Origin: Halorarum salinum
GTDB lineage: Archaea; Halobacteriota; Halobacteria; Halobacteriales; Haloferacaceae
Direction of reading: 5' to 3'
Length of the DNA: 64,000 nucleotides
Assembly (NCBI RefSeq): GCF_013402875.1
Contig: NZ_CP058579.1
Location: 186,001-250,000 of the forward strand
The translations under genes were made by a program, and so were the position numbers. Under the pieces are notes generated by a model. The model was not told where the DNA came from and did no database searches. It worked only from the letters and a program-made list of their open reading frames with translations. Below are positions 32,578 through 41,865 of the stretch, piece after piece (the first letter of the stretch is position 1; every line of letters starts with the position of its first letter).

Positions 32578-32979
32578 ATGTCGAGCCGAGGGGGGTCCGA
32601 CGCCGCCGACCTGCGACGACTCGTCGAGGAGTGCGAGGCATTCACCAGGTGCGAGAGCTGCGGGACCCACGTGGTGAACCTCGACAGCCACCGGTGCCCG
32701 TCGGCGGGCACGCGGGAGACGAACCGCGAGACGCGACGCGAGCGCGCCGAGCGGGACGAGCGGGACGACGACGACCGCGTCGGCATCTTCCCGCGCTCGA
32801 ACGGCAACTCGTACGCCTACCACGAGCTGCGCGACGGGGAGGTGTGCTGTGGCAGCGGGAACTACACGAAGGCCGACAGGCTGGAGGTCGTCAGGCGCCG
32901 GGAGGCGAAGGCCCGCGGCCGCTGCCCGTGCGGGAACTGCGAGCGACTGCAGCAACTCAGGACCGACGGAGGGGACTGA
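32578..32979 (+). CDS. Small Cys-rich haloarchaeal protein
   Basis: A 133-residue very charged protein. It has two Cys groups likely to bind zinc: CEAFTRCESCGTHVVNLDSH RC near residue 18-40 and, after an Arg/Glu/Asp stretch, VCCGSGNYTKADR and RCPCGNC near 110-120. No catalytic motif is seen. It starts 9 bp after the lipoprotein gene stop and is likely cotranscribed. Function unknown; a zinc-ribbon-type binding protein is the best description. Confidence 0.7.
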   Translation: MSSRGGSDAADLRRLVEECEAFTRCESCGTHVVNLDSHRCPSAGTRETNRETRRERAERDERDDDDRVGIFPRSNGNSYAYHELRDGEVCCGSGNYTKADRLEVVRRREAKARGRCPCGNCERLQQLRTDGGD

Positions 32980-33967
32980 CGGACCGCCCGTCGCCCGGCC
33001 GGGCGGCGCGTGCCGCTTAGAACCGCGTTAAACCCGCGCCGTCCGCGGGTACCCGTCGCGGTCCGACCCCGGCACACCCGAGCGAGGCGGCACGGCGCGG
33101 AGGGCCGCACTACGTGTATTGCATCCCCCGGTGGCGTGACCGACGGCCACGACGGACGTAGTGATGGTCGGGTCGAATCCCCTCCGTCGACCGCGAAGCC
33201 GGGCCCGCTCGACGACGCGGCGGCTACACACGTCGTGTTCGGGAGTCGCTTCGGCCGGAGCGGGGAGGGCGTCCCGCCCCCGCCGGACGGCCGACGCCGG
33301 ATGATCGTACGATTACATATGTAGCGTTGTAAGAACACCTCGCGGACACCTGCCGCCGTCCGACCCCGGAGCGGCCTCCGACGGGGAACGGACCGGCCAC
33401 GGAGTCCGCCCTCCGGCGGGCCGCGATCCGGCGACGAACGACCCTTTCCGGGTCACGTAATCCGACCGGTCGATCCCCGAAGATGTAATCAGCACTACGG
33501 TACCGGTCGAGGTTCCCCTGTCCGTGGTTCCGGTCCAGTTCGAGGCGGTTCCCGGTTCGAGACTCACGCGTCGGGTAAACGGACGGTCGGGGGCTGCGGC
33601 GAGCCGGCGGTCACACGGCTCGACAGGGGAACGAACGCTCGGCTCGGCCGATCTAGCCTTCGAAAACGGGCCAGCCGGATCCGTGGGCGGCCGGCGTTCG
33701 GGGGCGACACGCCGCCACCGAGCGGTTCGAATTCGAGACCCGATCGACCGCCGACGGTCGCTCCCGGACGTCTCCCCCGGAGCCGGTTCCACGAAGACGA
33801 ACCGACTGGTTCGTCCGATCCTGTCCGGTTCGGATACAGTGTTCAGAGCCGTCATTTCGACGGTTCCGGGGCGCGCGTCGAGCCGGCCGTTCGTGGACGT
33901 CGACGCTGGCGGTCCGTCCGACGGGCGTTCGGACCGGAAGGGGATGGACCCGACTCGATCGGGCGAC
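32980..33967. other. Long convergent intergenic region
   Basis: About 990 bp between converging genes. No ORF has recognisable homology or a plausible start. It holds an orphan dyad-like match (33016-33032) and AT-rich words at 33305-33335 (ATTACATATGTAG). The region is long for a haloarchaeal gap, so a degraded gene or an RNA gene could hide here, but I cannot see one. Confidence 0.5.
33016..33032 (+). promoter_or_regulatory. Orphan dyad-like element (site 13)
   Basis: Reads CTTAG-AACCGCG-TTAAA, a weak match with the right spacing. No gene starts nearby on either strand. It may be chance or may drive an untranslated RNA. Confidence 0.25.
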
Positions 33968-34234
33968 TCAGAACGTCGTCTCGCCGACGACCTCGACCAG
34001 TTCGGCCGTCCCCTCGTGTTCGTTCCCGTCGAACTCCGTCACCCTGAGTCGCACCCGCTTGTCCACCGCCGTCCGGGGCGCGTCCGGGACGCGGAGGATC
34101 GTGTCGCCGACGCGGGCAACGGGGGTGTCGCCGTCCGTCCCGGTGATCATCGCCGTGAGTTCCTGACCCACCTCGAAGGAGGGGTTGGCGCTCCGGAACT
34201 GCCAGCCCTTCAGGTACTTCCCGAAGAGGCTCAT
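33968..34234 (-). CDS. Small TRAM/OB-like protein
   Basis: An 88-residue protein: MSLFGKYLKGWQFRSANPSF followed by a beta-rich segment (FEVGQELTAMITGTDGDTPV ARVGDTILRV, then VDKRVRLRVTEFDGNEHEGT). The pattern (G-x-V/I-x-A-x-I, then GD-x-I-x-V-P, then V-x-L-x-V) resembles a TRAM or OB barrel. It may bind RNA or act as a small accessory domain. Its ATG overlaps the stop of the NhaC gene (ATGA on the minus strand), so it is the second gene of that operon. Confidence 0.65.
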   Translation of the reverse strand: MSLFGKYLKGWQFRSANPSFEVGQELTAMITGTDGDTPVARVGDTILRVPDAPRTAVDKRVRLRVTEFDGNEHEGTAELVEVVGETTF

Positions 34235-35808
34235 ACGCGGGCCACCTCCTCGGTCTCGCGGTCGCTGATGTACTCGCGCCCGAAGCCGGTCCAGGCCGCG
34301 AGCAGGAACACCCCGACCAGGAACCAGCCGTGGAAGACGAACGGCCAGACGTCGACCGGGTTGACGACCATCGACTGGGTGAACCAGTCGTACTGGTTCG
34401 GCAGCGTTCGGATGACCGCATAGCCCACGAGCACCCCGCCGGACCACGGGAAGATGTAGCCAAGCGCCGAGGTGTTGGCGTCGAGGATGTTCGCGCGGCG
34501 GTAGCCGTTGATGTTGAACCGCTCGCCGATGCGCGCGATGTAGGGCGCGATGGCGATCTCGGCCGCGGTGTTGATGGTGATCATCGCGTTGACCATCGCC
34601 GTGCCGAGCACCATCGTGGTCTCGGCGCGCCGGACGTTGGTCGCCACGCGCTCGAGCAGCCAGTTCTGGAGCGCCTCGAAGCCGCCGCCGCGGATCATCA
34701 CCTGGGCGGCCGCGACGATGAGCAGCACCAGCACGATGAGCGGGAAGAACCCCTCGGCGCCCGAGTAGATGCTGCCGCCGACGCTCGTCTCCGCGCTGTC
34801 GACGAGTTCGACGAACGGCAGAACCGAGAGCGACTGGGCGATCCCGAGATCCCGGGGCGCGTTGAACACGACCATGTCGCTGACCGGCGCGAGCCCCAGC
34901 ACGACGTTCAACAGGAACGCCACGATGAGCCCCCACGAGATGGCCTCGATGATGTGCCGGCCCATCACGGCGGTCGCGATGACGATCCCCATCGAGAGCA
35001 GGTGGACCAGCCCGATCGGCTGGGCCTGCGCGATGATCTGTTCCGCGTCGACGCCGGTGATGTTCACGCCCGACATCGCGCCCGCGGCGAACACGTACGT
35101 GACCACCGCGAAGAGCGCCGCGACGATCGCGTACTTGAACCGGGAGGCGACGACGCCGCCGATGTCCGAGTCCTGGGTGACGGCGCTCACGATGGTCGTG
35201 TCGCTCACCGGCGCGAGGTTGTCGCCGAACACCGCGCCCGACAGGATGGCGCCGAACATGAGCACCGGGTTCGCGCCCAGCAGGAGGCCGGCGGGGAACA
35301 CGAGCGTCGAGAACGCGACGGTCGTCCCGTAGCCGGTCCCGATGCCGGTCGCGAGCAACCCGGCGAGCAGGAACGTGATCGCCGGGAACAGCGTCGCCCC
35401 GACGTCGGCCGCGTTCGCGGCCCACACGAGGCCGTCGACGAAGCCGCCCGCCTGGATGGTGCTGGCGAACATGCCCGCCCAGAGCCAGGCCACGACCGCG
35501 GTCGCGGCCACGCGCTGGGTCATCCCCTCGAAGATGGTGTTGGCGTACGCCCGCCAGTTACCCTTCACGAACAGCATCCCGAGGATGAGCCCGATCAGCA
35601 TCCCCGCGACGAGACCGGTCTCGTCCCCGATGCGGAGCAGTCCGCTCTGGACGATCGCCCAGACGATGAAGAAGGCGATGGGGAACCCGCTGACCAGCCG
35701 CCCCCCGTGGAACTCGATCCGCGGGCCCGTGCGGGCCTCCTCCGCCTCCGCCAGTTCCTCCCGTACCGTTTCGTCGTATCCGTCGGTGTCGTTCGGTGGT
35801 GGCGTCAT
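34231..35808 (-). CDS. nhaC: NhaC-family Na+/H+ antiporter
   Basis: A 525-residue polytopic membrane protein with about 12 helices. Family features are MLIGLILGMLFVKGNW, the pore segments GTGYGTTVAFSTLVFPAGLL and FGDNLAPVSDTTIVSAVTQD, and the late segment TTMVLGTAMVNAMITINTAAE. It exports Na+ in exchange for protons. An ATG at 35838 is in frame, but the strong TATA-like TTATATATAA at 35847-35858 predicts transcription from about 35825, so the ATG at 35808 is the likelier start. The promoter has no CTTAT arm and so is not a dyad promoter. A small TRAM-like gene follows, overlapping. Confidence 0.9.
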   Translation of the reverse strand: MTPPPNDTDGYDETVREELAEAEEARTGPRIEFHGGRLVSGFPIAFFIVWAIVQSGLLRIGDETGLVAGMLIGLILGMLFVKGNWRAYANTIFEGMTQRVAATAVVAWLWAGMFASTIQAGGFVDGLVWAANAADVGATLFPAITFLLAGLLATGIGTGYGTTVAFSTLVFPAGLLLGANPVLMFGAILSGAVFGDNLAPVSDTTIVSAVTQDSDIGGVVASRFKYAIVAALFAVVTYVFAAGAMSGVNITGVDAEQIIAQAQPIGLVHLLSMGIVIATAVMGRHIIEAISWGLIVAFLLNVVLGLAPVSDMVVFNAPRDLGIAQSLSVLPFVELVDSAETSVGGSIYSGAEGFFPLIVLVLLIVAAAQVMIRGGGFEALQNWLLERVATNVRRAETTMVLGTAMVNAMITINTAAEIAIAPYIARIGERFNINGYRRANILDANTSALGYIFPWSGGVLVGYAVIRTLPNQYDWFTQSMVVNPVDVWPFVFHGWFLVGVFLLAAWTGFGREYISDRETEEVARV

Positions 35809-35846
35809 TCGTTCACCCGTGGTATGAATTGACACCATGCGGGGCC

Positions 35847-35858
35847 ATTATATATAAG
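35847..35858 (-). promoter_or_regulatory. TATA box of the nhaC operon
   Basis: TTATATATAA on the minus strand, about 40 bp upstream of the preferred nhaC start at 35808. It is the most AT-rich word for several hundred bp and fits the haloarchaeal TATA consensus. Confidence 0.6.
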
Positions 35859-36103
35859 TACGTGCCCCGGTCCGGGGGCCGGGCGCGCCCGATCGGGCGA
35901 ACGCGTCGACGCCGACGGCGTGGGGTGCGATCACCGACGGCGACGGAGTTCGCGGTCGAGTCCCGGGCGAAGCGGGTCGAGTTCCGGGCCGAGCAGGTCG
36001 ATCCGCTCCCGGAGTTCGACGACGGTCGCGAGGGCGGGATGGCCGACGGCTTCGTCCGCCGGCCGGCTCCGGACCGCTTGAATGCCCCGGCGACTCGCAC
36101 CGA

Positions 36104-36895
36104 TCACTCGACGTAGCCGAGCCCCCGAAGGCGCCGTTCGACCGCGTCGTTCCCGGCGACGGCGTCCTCGCTCCCGCGTCCTCGGCTGTACCGGCGCGTC
36201 GGCCGCCGGGGAGTCGGCCGCAACGAGTTCCGAGAGGACGCGCCCGTCGGCGGCCGCGGGAACCGGCTCACCACGGAGGTGAAGCACGGTCGGCACCACG
36301 TCGACGACCGTCGCATCGCTCGGCCCGCATCCGGCCCCGATGTCCGGCCCGTGTGCGAGCAGGATTCCCTCACTTCGGTGACCGGCGGCCTTCGTCTCGG
36401 CGTCGGTGAACACGTCGTCGGTCAGCGGCGTCTGCACCTCGTCGCCGTCGAACGCTTCCAGAACGGCCGCGCCGGTCTCGGGGTCCTCGACGTTCGAGAG
36501 GAGCCCCGCGAGTTCACGTTTCAGTCCGGGCACGTCCGTCGGCTCGACGGTCCCGTCGTCGAACCGCTTCCGGTCGTTCACGTAGAGGCAGCCGTCACCG
36601 TGGACGAAGGCCGCCGTCTCCCCGTACTCCACGTCGTAGAGCGCTTGCTTCCCGGGGACTTGGAGCGCCGCCATGTCGACGAATGGCTGGGGGACCGCCC
36701 GTGCTTGTCGGGCCACGTTCCGGTGGTGATCGACGGCCACGCGAGCGGCGTCGACGCCGGCGTCGTGCTCCCGATCGGGCCCGCGGAACCCTCCTCGAAC
36801 AGCCGTTCGAACGAGGGGAGGCCGCCGAACCCGATCCAGCGTTCGAGCAGCGGCCAGGGAACCCCGTCCAGCCCGAGGACGACTGCCCCCTCCAT
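36104..36895 (-). pseudogene. Broken type I phosphodiesterase/alkaline-phosphatase-superfamily gene
   Basis: Three segments in three frames align in order with one family. The first (36895 down to about 36690) gives MEGAVVLGLDGVPWPLLERW, with the metal Asp, and TPLAWPSITTGTWPDKHGR, the nucleophile region. The second (about 36690 to 36190) gives YGETAAFVHGDGCLYVNDRK and PTVLHLRGEPVPAAADGRVL. The third (about 36190 to 36104) ends VERRLRGLGYVE, the normal family C-terminus. At least two frameshifts and a missing middle section (around 150-200 residues, judged by usual family length) make it a pseudogene. A -ATT/ATAG-type AT-rich promoter region lies upstream. Sequencing error could explain the frameshifts but not the missing middle. 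Confidence 0.75.
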
Positions 36896-37211
36896 CCGGC
36901 TCGCGGTCGGCGTCATCGACCACATCCCCGCATCTTTTTACTTCTACTTGTCATTTTTCGCTCACCACGATTCCGCCTATAATCGCCCAGCACATCGTTA
37001 TTCTCCCGATCGTCTCGTGAATGACTCCGATAATTATCCCCATGTAGATATGTTTTCGTTCGGGTCAGTACGCCTTCGGAGCGCTATCGAGCGCGACCCG
37101 GAGGCGGGGGAACTGCGGGCTCGTCGGCGCTCGGGTCGGCGACCGTTCACCGCGGGTCACGACCGTCGCCCGGCGACGGATCCCCACCGCGGTCCCGTTC
37201 GGAGCGTGTCG
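36896..37211. other. AT-rich intergenic region with a GATAATTATC palindrome
   Basis: About 315 bp between phoU and the broken phosphodiesterase gene. Positions 36925-37060 are strikingly AT-rich for this genome (runs such as CTTTTTACTTCTACTTGTCA) and include the perfect 10-bp palindrome GATAATTATC at 37029-37038. Both flanking genes read leftward, so it could be the promoter of the broken gene plus a relic of inserted DNA. Confidence 0.5.
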
Positions 37212-38213
37212 TCACGGGAACTCGTCGCGCCGAATCGCCGCACGCAGCGCGAGCTCCGCGACGTCGCCGCCGTGTTCGGCCGTCCGCCGGAGGTGTTCGA
37301 CGGCGCGAGCCAGCCCGTACTCCGCGTCCGGGTCCTCGAACAGCCGCCGGTCGAGCGCCGCGGCGCGGGCGCGAACCCGGTCGCGGGCGTCCAGCGCGCG
37401 ACGAGCGGCGGCCGGGGGCGCGTCACCCGTGACGGCGTCAACCCCGTCCGCGACGATCCCCCGCGCGGTCCGGGCGAGAAGGCGGACGTCGGGGACGGCG
37501 TCGTCCGGGACCGCCCCCGCGACGTCCTCGGCCGCCCCAGCGACGCGTTCCGCGCGGTCGGCGACCCGCTCCAGTTCGCGCGCCGCGAGCCACAGTTCGA
37601 AAAGTTCCGGCCGGGTCAACCCGAGGGCGTCACACTCGTCGAGCTTGGAGAGCCCCCGGCCGAAGTGCCGGTCGATCAGCCCGAACAGGCGGTCGGCATC
37701 GTCGTCCCGGTCGGGGACGCCGCCGGCCGCGGTCCCGTCGATCAGGGCCCCGGTCGCCTCGCGGTGCATCGCCAGCGCGACGAGCCGGAGCTGGCGGAGC
37801 GACTGGACGATCGACACCTCGTCCGCGTCGAGCAGCGTCCGGACCGTCGCCCGGCCGTCCACCCCCTCCTCGACGGTGACGCCGACGAGCGACCGCGTCA
37901 CCCCGCGCAGGACCCGTCGCTGGCCGTCGGTGACCTCCCCGTCGGCGACGAGCCGGAGCTCCTCGACCCCCGCCGCGTAGGCGGCCCGCACGGTCCGTTC
38001 GAGGCGCGTCGGCTCGGCGTCGCCGATCCCGACGGTCGCCCGCTCGAGCGCGCCCGCGGGCGGGTCGCGGGCCTCGATCCGGAGCACGCCGTCGATGGTC
38101 GTGTCCACGTTGACGACCGTTCCGGCCGCGACGTCCTGCGCGGTCGCCCACTCCTTGGGGAGCGAGACGGTGAAGGTCCCGCTGCCGACCGTCTGGACCT
38201 TTCTCGTCTCCAT
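37212..38213 (-). CDS. AbrB-PhoU fusion, phosphate uptake regulator
   Basis: A 333-residue protein. The first 50 residues are an AbrB/SpoVT swapped-hairpin DNA-binding domain (METRKVQTVGSGTFTVSLPK); two PhoU-like helical bundles follow, roughly 115-215 and 225-330 (SIVQSLRQLRLVALAMHREA; EYGLARAVEHLRRTAEHGGD). Archaeal AbrB-PhoU proteins are thought to link phosphate transport to gene control. It is last in the pst operon, 82 bp after pstB, so regulation of or by the transporter is likely. The start is the ATG at 38213 that begins the AbrB domain. Confidence 0.88.
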   Translation of the reverse strand: METRKVQTVGSGTFTVSLPKEWATAQDVAAGTVVNVDTTIDGVLRIEARDPPAGALERATVGIGDAEPTRLERTVRAAYAAGVEELRLVADGEVTDGQRRVLRGVTRSLVGVTVEEGVDGRATVRTLLDADEVSIVQSLRQLRLVALAMHREATGALIDGTAAGGVPDRDDDADRLFGLIDRHFGRGLSKLDECDALGLTRPELFELWLAARELERVADRAERVAGAAEDVAGAVPDDAVPDVRLLARTARGIVADGVDAVTGDAPPAAARRALDARDRVRARAAALDRRLFEDPDAEYGLARAVEHLRRTAEHGGDVAELALRAAIRRDEFP

Positions 38214-38295
38214 CGTCAGTCGGCGGGCGTCGGGGTCGTCCCGACCGCGTCCCGGACGTCGGTGTGACTCGCGCGTGTACCGATGCCGCGTCCGG

Positions 38296-39186
38296 TCATC
38301 CGAACTTGCCGGTGATGTAGTCCTCGACGCGGTCGGACTCGGGGTTCCCGAACACGGTCGCGGTGTCGCCGAACTCGACGAGTTCCCCGCCGGTGAGAAA
38401 CACCGCCGTCTCGTCCGAGATGCGCGCCGCCTGCTGCATGTTGTGCGTGACGACGACGACCGTGTACTCCTCGGCCAGGTCCGCGATGAGGTCCTCGACC
38501 TTCGAGGTCGCCACAGGGTCCAGCGCGCTCGCCGGTTCGTCCATCAACAGCACGTCCGGGTCCGGTGCGATGGCGCGGGCGATACAGAGCCGCTGTTGCT
38601 GGCCGCCCGAGAGCTCCAGTCCCGACTCGTCGAGGCGGTGGCTCACCTCGTCCCAGAGCGCCGAGCGCCGCAGGGCGCGCTCGACGCGTTCGTCCAGGTC
38701 GTCGGTTCGACCCTGGACGCGAAGCCCGTAGGCGACGTTGTCGTAGATGCTCTTGGGGAACGGGTTGGGTTGCTGGAACACCATCCCGATGCGCCGCCGC
38801 AGCGCCACCGGGTCGACGTCGTCGTCGTACACGTCCTTCCCCTCGAACAGGAGTTCCCCCTCGACGCGACAGGAGTCGACGCGGTCGTTCATCCGGTTGA
38901 TACACCGCAGAAACGTCGACTTCCCGCAGCCCGACGGGCCGATGATCGCCGTCACCCGCCGCTCGGGGACGTCGACGTCGACCGGCCGGAGCGCCACCTC
39001 GTCGCCGTAAGAGACGGTGAGGCCGCGCGCGGCGATCGCGGTCCGGGACGCCCCGGACCCGGGTCCCTCCCCGGGGTCCGGGACCTCGATGGACGCCCCG
39101 ATCGGTTCGTCGTCGCCGGTCCCGACCGGCCCGGCGGTCGGGCCGGCCGTCCGTTCCTCCGCGAGGTTCGATGTGTTCTCGGACAT
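38296..39186 (-). CDS. pstB: Phosphate ABC transporter ATP-binding protein
   Basis: A 296-residue ABC ATPase. After a Gly/Pro/Glu-rich first 45 residues come Walker [10 protein letters not shown] (about residue 83), the Q-loop FQQPNPFP, the signature [14 protein letters not shown], Walker [11 protein letters not shown] and the H-loop [11 protein letters not shown], all close to PstB. It powers phosphate import through PstC and PstA. The start ATG at 39186 is 2 bp before the pstA stop, so the genes are coupled. Confidence 0.96.
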   Translation of the reverse strand: MSENTSNLAEERTAGPTAGPVGTGDDEPIGASIEVPDPGEGPGSGASRTAIAARGLTVSYGDEVALRPVDVDVPERRVTAIIGPSGCGKSTFLRCINRMNDRVDSCRVEGELLFEGKDVYDDDVDPVALRRRIGMVFQQPNPFPKSIYDNVAYGLRVQGRTDDLDERVERALRRSALWDEVSHRLDESGLELSGGQQQRLCIARAIAPDPDVLLMDEPASALDPVATSKVEDLIADLAEEYTVVVVTHNMQQAARISDETAVFLTGGELVEFGDTATVFGNPESDRVEDYITGKFG

Positions 39187-39188
39187 GG

Positions 39189-40811
39189 TTATCGACTCCG
39201 CTGGTACCTGTTCCGGACGAGGATCGCGGTCCCGTTCATCACGAGCAGCACGACGAGCAGCGTCACCACGCCGGCCGCCAGCACGCCGAACCGGAACTCG
39301 GGCTTGATCTCGGAGGACCACGCGAAGAGCTGGCGCGGCATCGCGCTGAACTTCGCGAAGAATCCGGACGGCGCGAGCCGGACGCTCGAGGCGGCGCCGA
39401 TCATCAGGAGCGGAGCCGTCTCCCCGATCGCCCGCCCGAGCGCGAGGATCGTTCCGGTGAGGATCCCCGGGAGCGCCTCCGGGAGCACGACGTTCCGGGT
39501 CGTCTGCCACTTCGTCGCCCCCATCCCGTAGGAGGCCGCCCGCCTCGACTCGGGTACCGCGCGGATCGCCTCCTGCGCGGAGATGACGACGATGGGGAGC
39601 ACGAGCAGCCCCACCGTGAGCCCGCCGACGACGACGATGCCCGACTCCAGGCCGACCCCCCGGATGAACAACGCGAGCCCGAGCAGGCCGTACACCACGG
39701 AGGGGACGCCCGCGAGGTTTCCGATGTTGATCTCGACGAGGTCGACGAACCGCCCGGCCCGGCCGGACGCCGGCGCGTACTCCTCGAGGTAGATCGCCGC
39801 CCCCACCCCCACGGGGAATGCGGAGACGACGATGACGACGAGCATCAGCACGGAGCCGACCAGGGGCGGATAGATGCCCGCGTCGGCGGGGGTCCGCGAG
39901 GTGGGGCTCGTGAGGAAGCCCCAGTCGAGCCACGGCTCCGGCCCAGCGAACCCGAGCGACCGGACGACGACCGCCCCGAGGGCGGCGCCCCCCACGACGA
40001 CGACGGGGAAGGCGAGCCCGGAGAGCCCCTCCCCCCGCCGGAGGACCCCCTCCAGGTAGGCGCCGGTCGGGAGCAGGGTCGCCGTCGCAAGCAGAACCCA
40101 GTTCCCCGCCGTCAGGCCGACGATGGGAGAGAGCACCGCACCGATCGACGCGACGAGAACCGAGGCGAGGAGCGTCTCCTCGACGCCGCGGCCGTCGTCG
40201 CGTCGCCGGGCGACGACCCGGCCGAACGCGAGCGCCGCGGGAGCAGTCACCGACGCGACGAGCAGCATCCAGCCGACCGGCACGACCGGGAGCGACCGCA
40301 TCACCGCCGTCGCGCCGACGACGCCTGCGGCCGGTCCGACGCCGAGAACGGCCAGCCGTTCGAGGGCGGCCCCGGGGCGGAGGCGCCGGTGGGCGAGGAC
40401 CGCGCCGGCGCCGACGGAGAGGCCCGCGAGCGCCGCGAACCACTCGGCCGGGGTGACCACCTCGACGAACAGGACGGCGAGCCACCCGCCGACCAGCAGG
40501 CCGACGACGGGGACGCCGAGGGTCGCGTACGCGACCTCCCCCGCGGCGGGGTCGCGGTCGTAGTAGTACCAGGCGAGCGCGAGCGACGGCGCGATCGTCG
40601 TGGAGAGGAAGACGGCGTGCCAGCGGGGGTCGGCGCTCAGCGGCCGGAGCGCGTCGTTGAACACGTACGCCAGCAGGAACGCGACCGCCGCGAGGCCGAA
40701 CACGGTCGCGCCGAGCGTGACGCCCTCGAACAGCCGACCGCGGAGGCGGCTCACCGACTCCGTCGCGGGGGCCGAGTCGTGGCGACCGCCCCGGGAGCGC
40801 TCGGTCGCCAT
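39189..40811 (-). CDS. pstA: Phosphate ABC transporter permease, long form
   Basis: A 540-residue permease, far longer than the 280-300 residues usual for bacterial PstA. The C-terminal 290 residues are the true permease, with [20 protein letters not shown], the EAA-loop segment [20 protein letters not shown] and about six helices. The N-terminal 250 residues add about eight helices with no ABC motif; this long form is common in haloarchaea. With PstC it forms the phosphate channel. It starts 71 bp after the pstC stop. Confidence 0.93.
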   Translation of the reverse strand: MATERSRGGRHDSAPATESVSRLRGRLFEGVTLGATVFGLAAVAFLLAYVFNDALRPLSADPRWHAVFLSTTIAPSLALAWYYYDRDPAAGEVAYATLGVPVVGLLVGGWLAVLFVEVVTPAEWFAALAGLSVGAGAVLAHRRLRPGAALERLAVLGVGPAAGVVGATAVMRSLPVVPVGWMLLVASVTAPAALAFGRVVARRRDDGRGVEETLLASVLVASIGAVLSPIVGLTAGNWVLLATATLLPTGAYLEGVLRRGEGLSGLAFPVVVVGGAALGAVVVRSLGFAGPEPWLDWGFLTSPTSRTPADAGIYPPLVGSVLMLVVIVVSAFPVGVGAAIYLEEYAPASGRAGRFVDLVEINIGNLAGVPSVVYGLLGLALFIRGVGLESGIVVVGGLTVGLLVLPIVVISAQEAIRAVPESRRAASYGMGATKWQTTRNVVLPEALPGILTGTILALGRAIGETAPLLMIGAASSVRLAPSGFFAKFSAMPRQLFAWSSEIKPEFRFGVLAAGVVTLLVVLLVMNGTAILVRNRYQRSR

Positions 40812-40881
40812 CAGCGGCTCCCCCCGTCGGCGGGGCGCGTCCGGGGATCGGTCGCCGGAACCGGGGCACCCGGGAGGCCGG

Positions 40882-41817
40882 TCATCGGTACTCCTCGCGA
40901 TACCGCGCCGAGATCAGGTTGCTGAGGTAGTTCATGAGGAACGTGATGGCGAACAGCGTCAGGCCGAGCGCGAACATGCTCCTGTACGTCGGCGAGGCCG
41001 CGGAGACGTCGCTGGTCACCGCCTGCACCATCGCGGAGGTCATGGTCTGTCCCGACTCCGAGAGGCTCGAGAGCGGGTCGGTGAGGTCGAACAGCCGCGG
41101 CCGAAGCCCCATCGCCATGACGACGATCATCGTCTCGCCGATGGCCCGCGAGAGCGCGAGGATGAACGAGGCGAAGATGCCCGACACCGCCGCCGGGACG
41201 ACCACGCCGGTCGACACCTCGTACTTCGTCGCGCCCAGCGCGTAGCCGGCCTGCCGCAGGGCGTCCGGCACCGCGCTCATCGCGTCCTCGCTGAGGCTCG
41301 ACACCATCGGGATGATCATGATGCCGACCATGATCGCCGCGCTCGCCACGTTGAACGTGCCCAGGTCGAACCCGAGCGTCCGGAGGAACGGGGTCAGGTA
41401 GACGAGCGCGAGGTAGCCGTACACGACCGTCGGGATGCCCGCGAGGATCTCCAGCCCCGGCTTGAGCACCGATCGGGCCCGTCGGCTCGCGTACTCGCTC
41501 AGGTAGACCGCCGCCGCGACGCCGACCGGGATGGCGACGACGGCCGCGCCGGCCGTCACGAGCAGCGTTCCGGTCACCAGCGGCAACACGCCGAACTGGC
41601 CGCGGTCGGTGATCCACGTGGTCCCGGTGAAGAACGACACCGGGTCGACCATGCCGAAGAACGCGACGGCGTCGACCGTGAGCGCGAGGACGATGCCCAG
41701 GGTGACGACCACCGTCAGCGAGGCACAGAGGAACAACACCCAGCGGTAGAGCCGTTCACGCGCCGCACGGCGCTGCTGGCCGCCGGACAGTTGCAGGCGG
41801 TTCGTTTCGTTGCTCAT
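40882..41817 (-). CDS. pstC: Phosphate ABC transporter permease
   Basis: A 311-residue permease with six helices and the segment IPVGVAAAVYLSEYASRRAR, followed by the EAA loop ALRQAGYALGATKYEVSTGV. Length and sequence match PstC. It pairs with PstA in the membrane. It lies 48 bp downstream of pstS and upstream of pstA on the same strand. Confidence 0.95.
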   Translation of the reverse strand: MSNETNRLQLSGGQQRRAARERLYRWVLFLCASLTVVVTLGIVLALTVDAVAFFGMVDPVSFFTGTTWITDRGQFGVLPLVTGTLLVTAGAAVVAIPVGVAAAVYLSEYASRRARSVLKPGLEILAGIPTVVYGYLALVYLTPFLRTLGFDLGTFNVASAAIMVGIMIIPMVSSLSEDAMSAVPDALRQAGYALGATKYEVSTGVVVPAAVSGIFASFILALSRAIGETMIVVMAMGLRPRLFDLTDPLSSLSESGQTMTSAMVQAVTSDVSAASPTYRSMFALGLTLFAITFLMNYLSNLISARYREEYR

Positions 41818-41865
41818 GAATGGACGATGTAACCGTGGGAATATCCCTGCAACAGGCAGACCCGG

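Noticed and set aside
33313-33855. A 180-residue open frame in the 33 kb gap
   Set aside because: It has no homology that I recognise, an Arg/Ser/Pro-rich shadow composition, and no promoter or ribosome-binding sequence.
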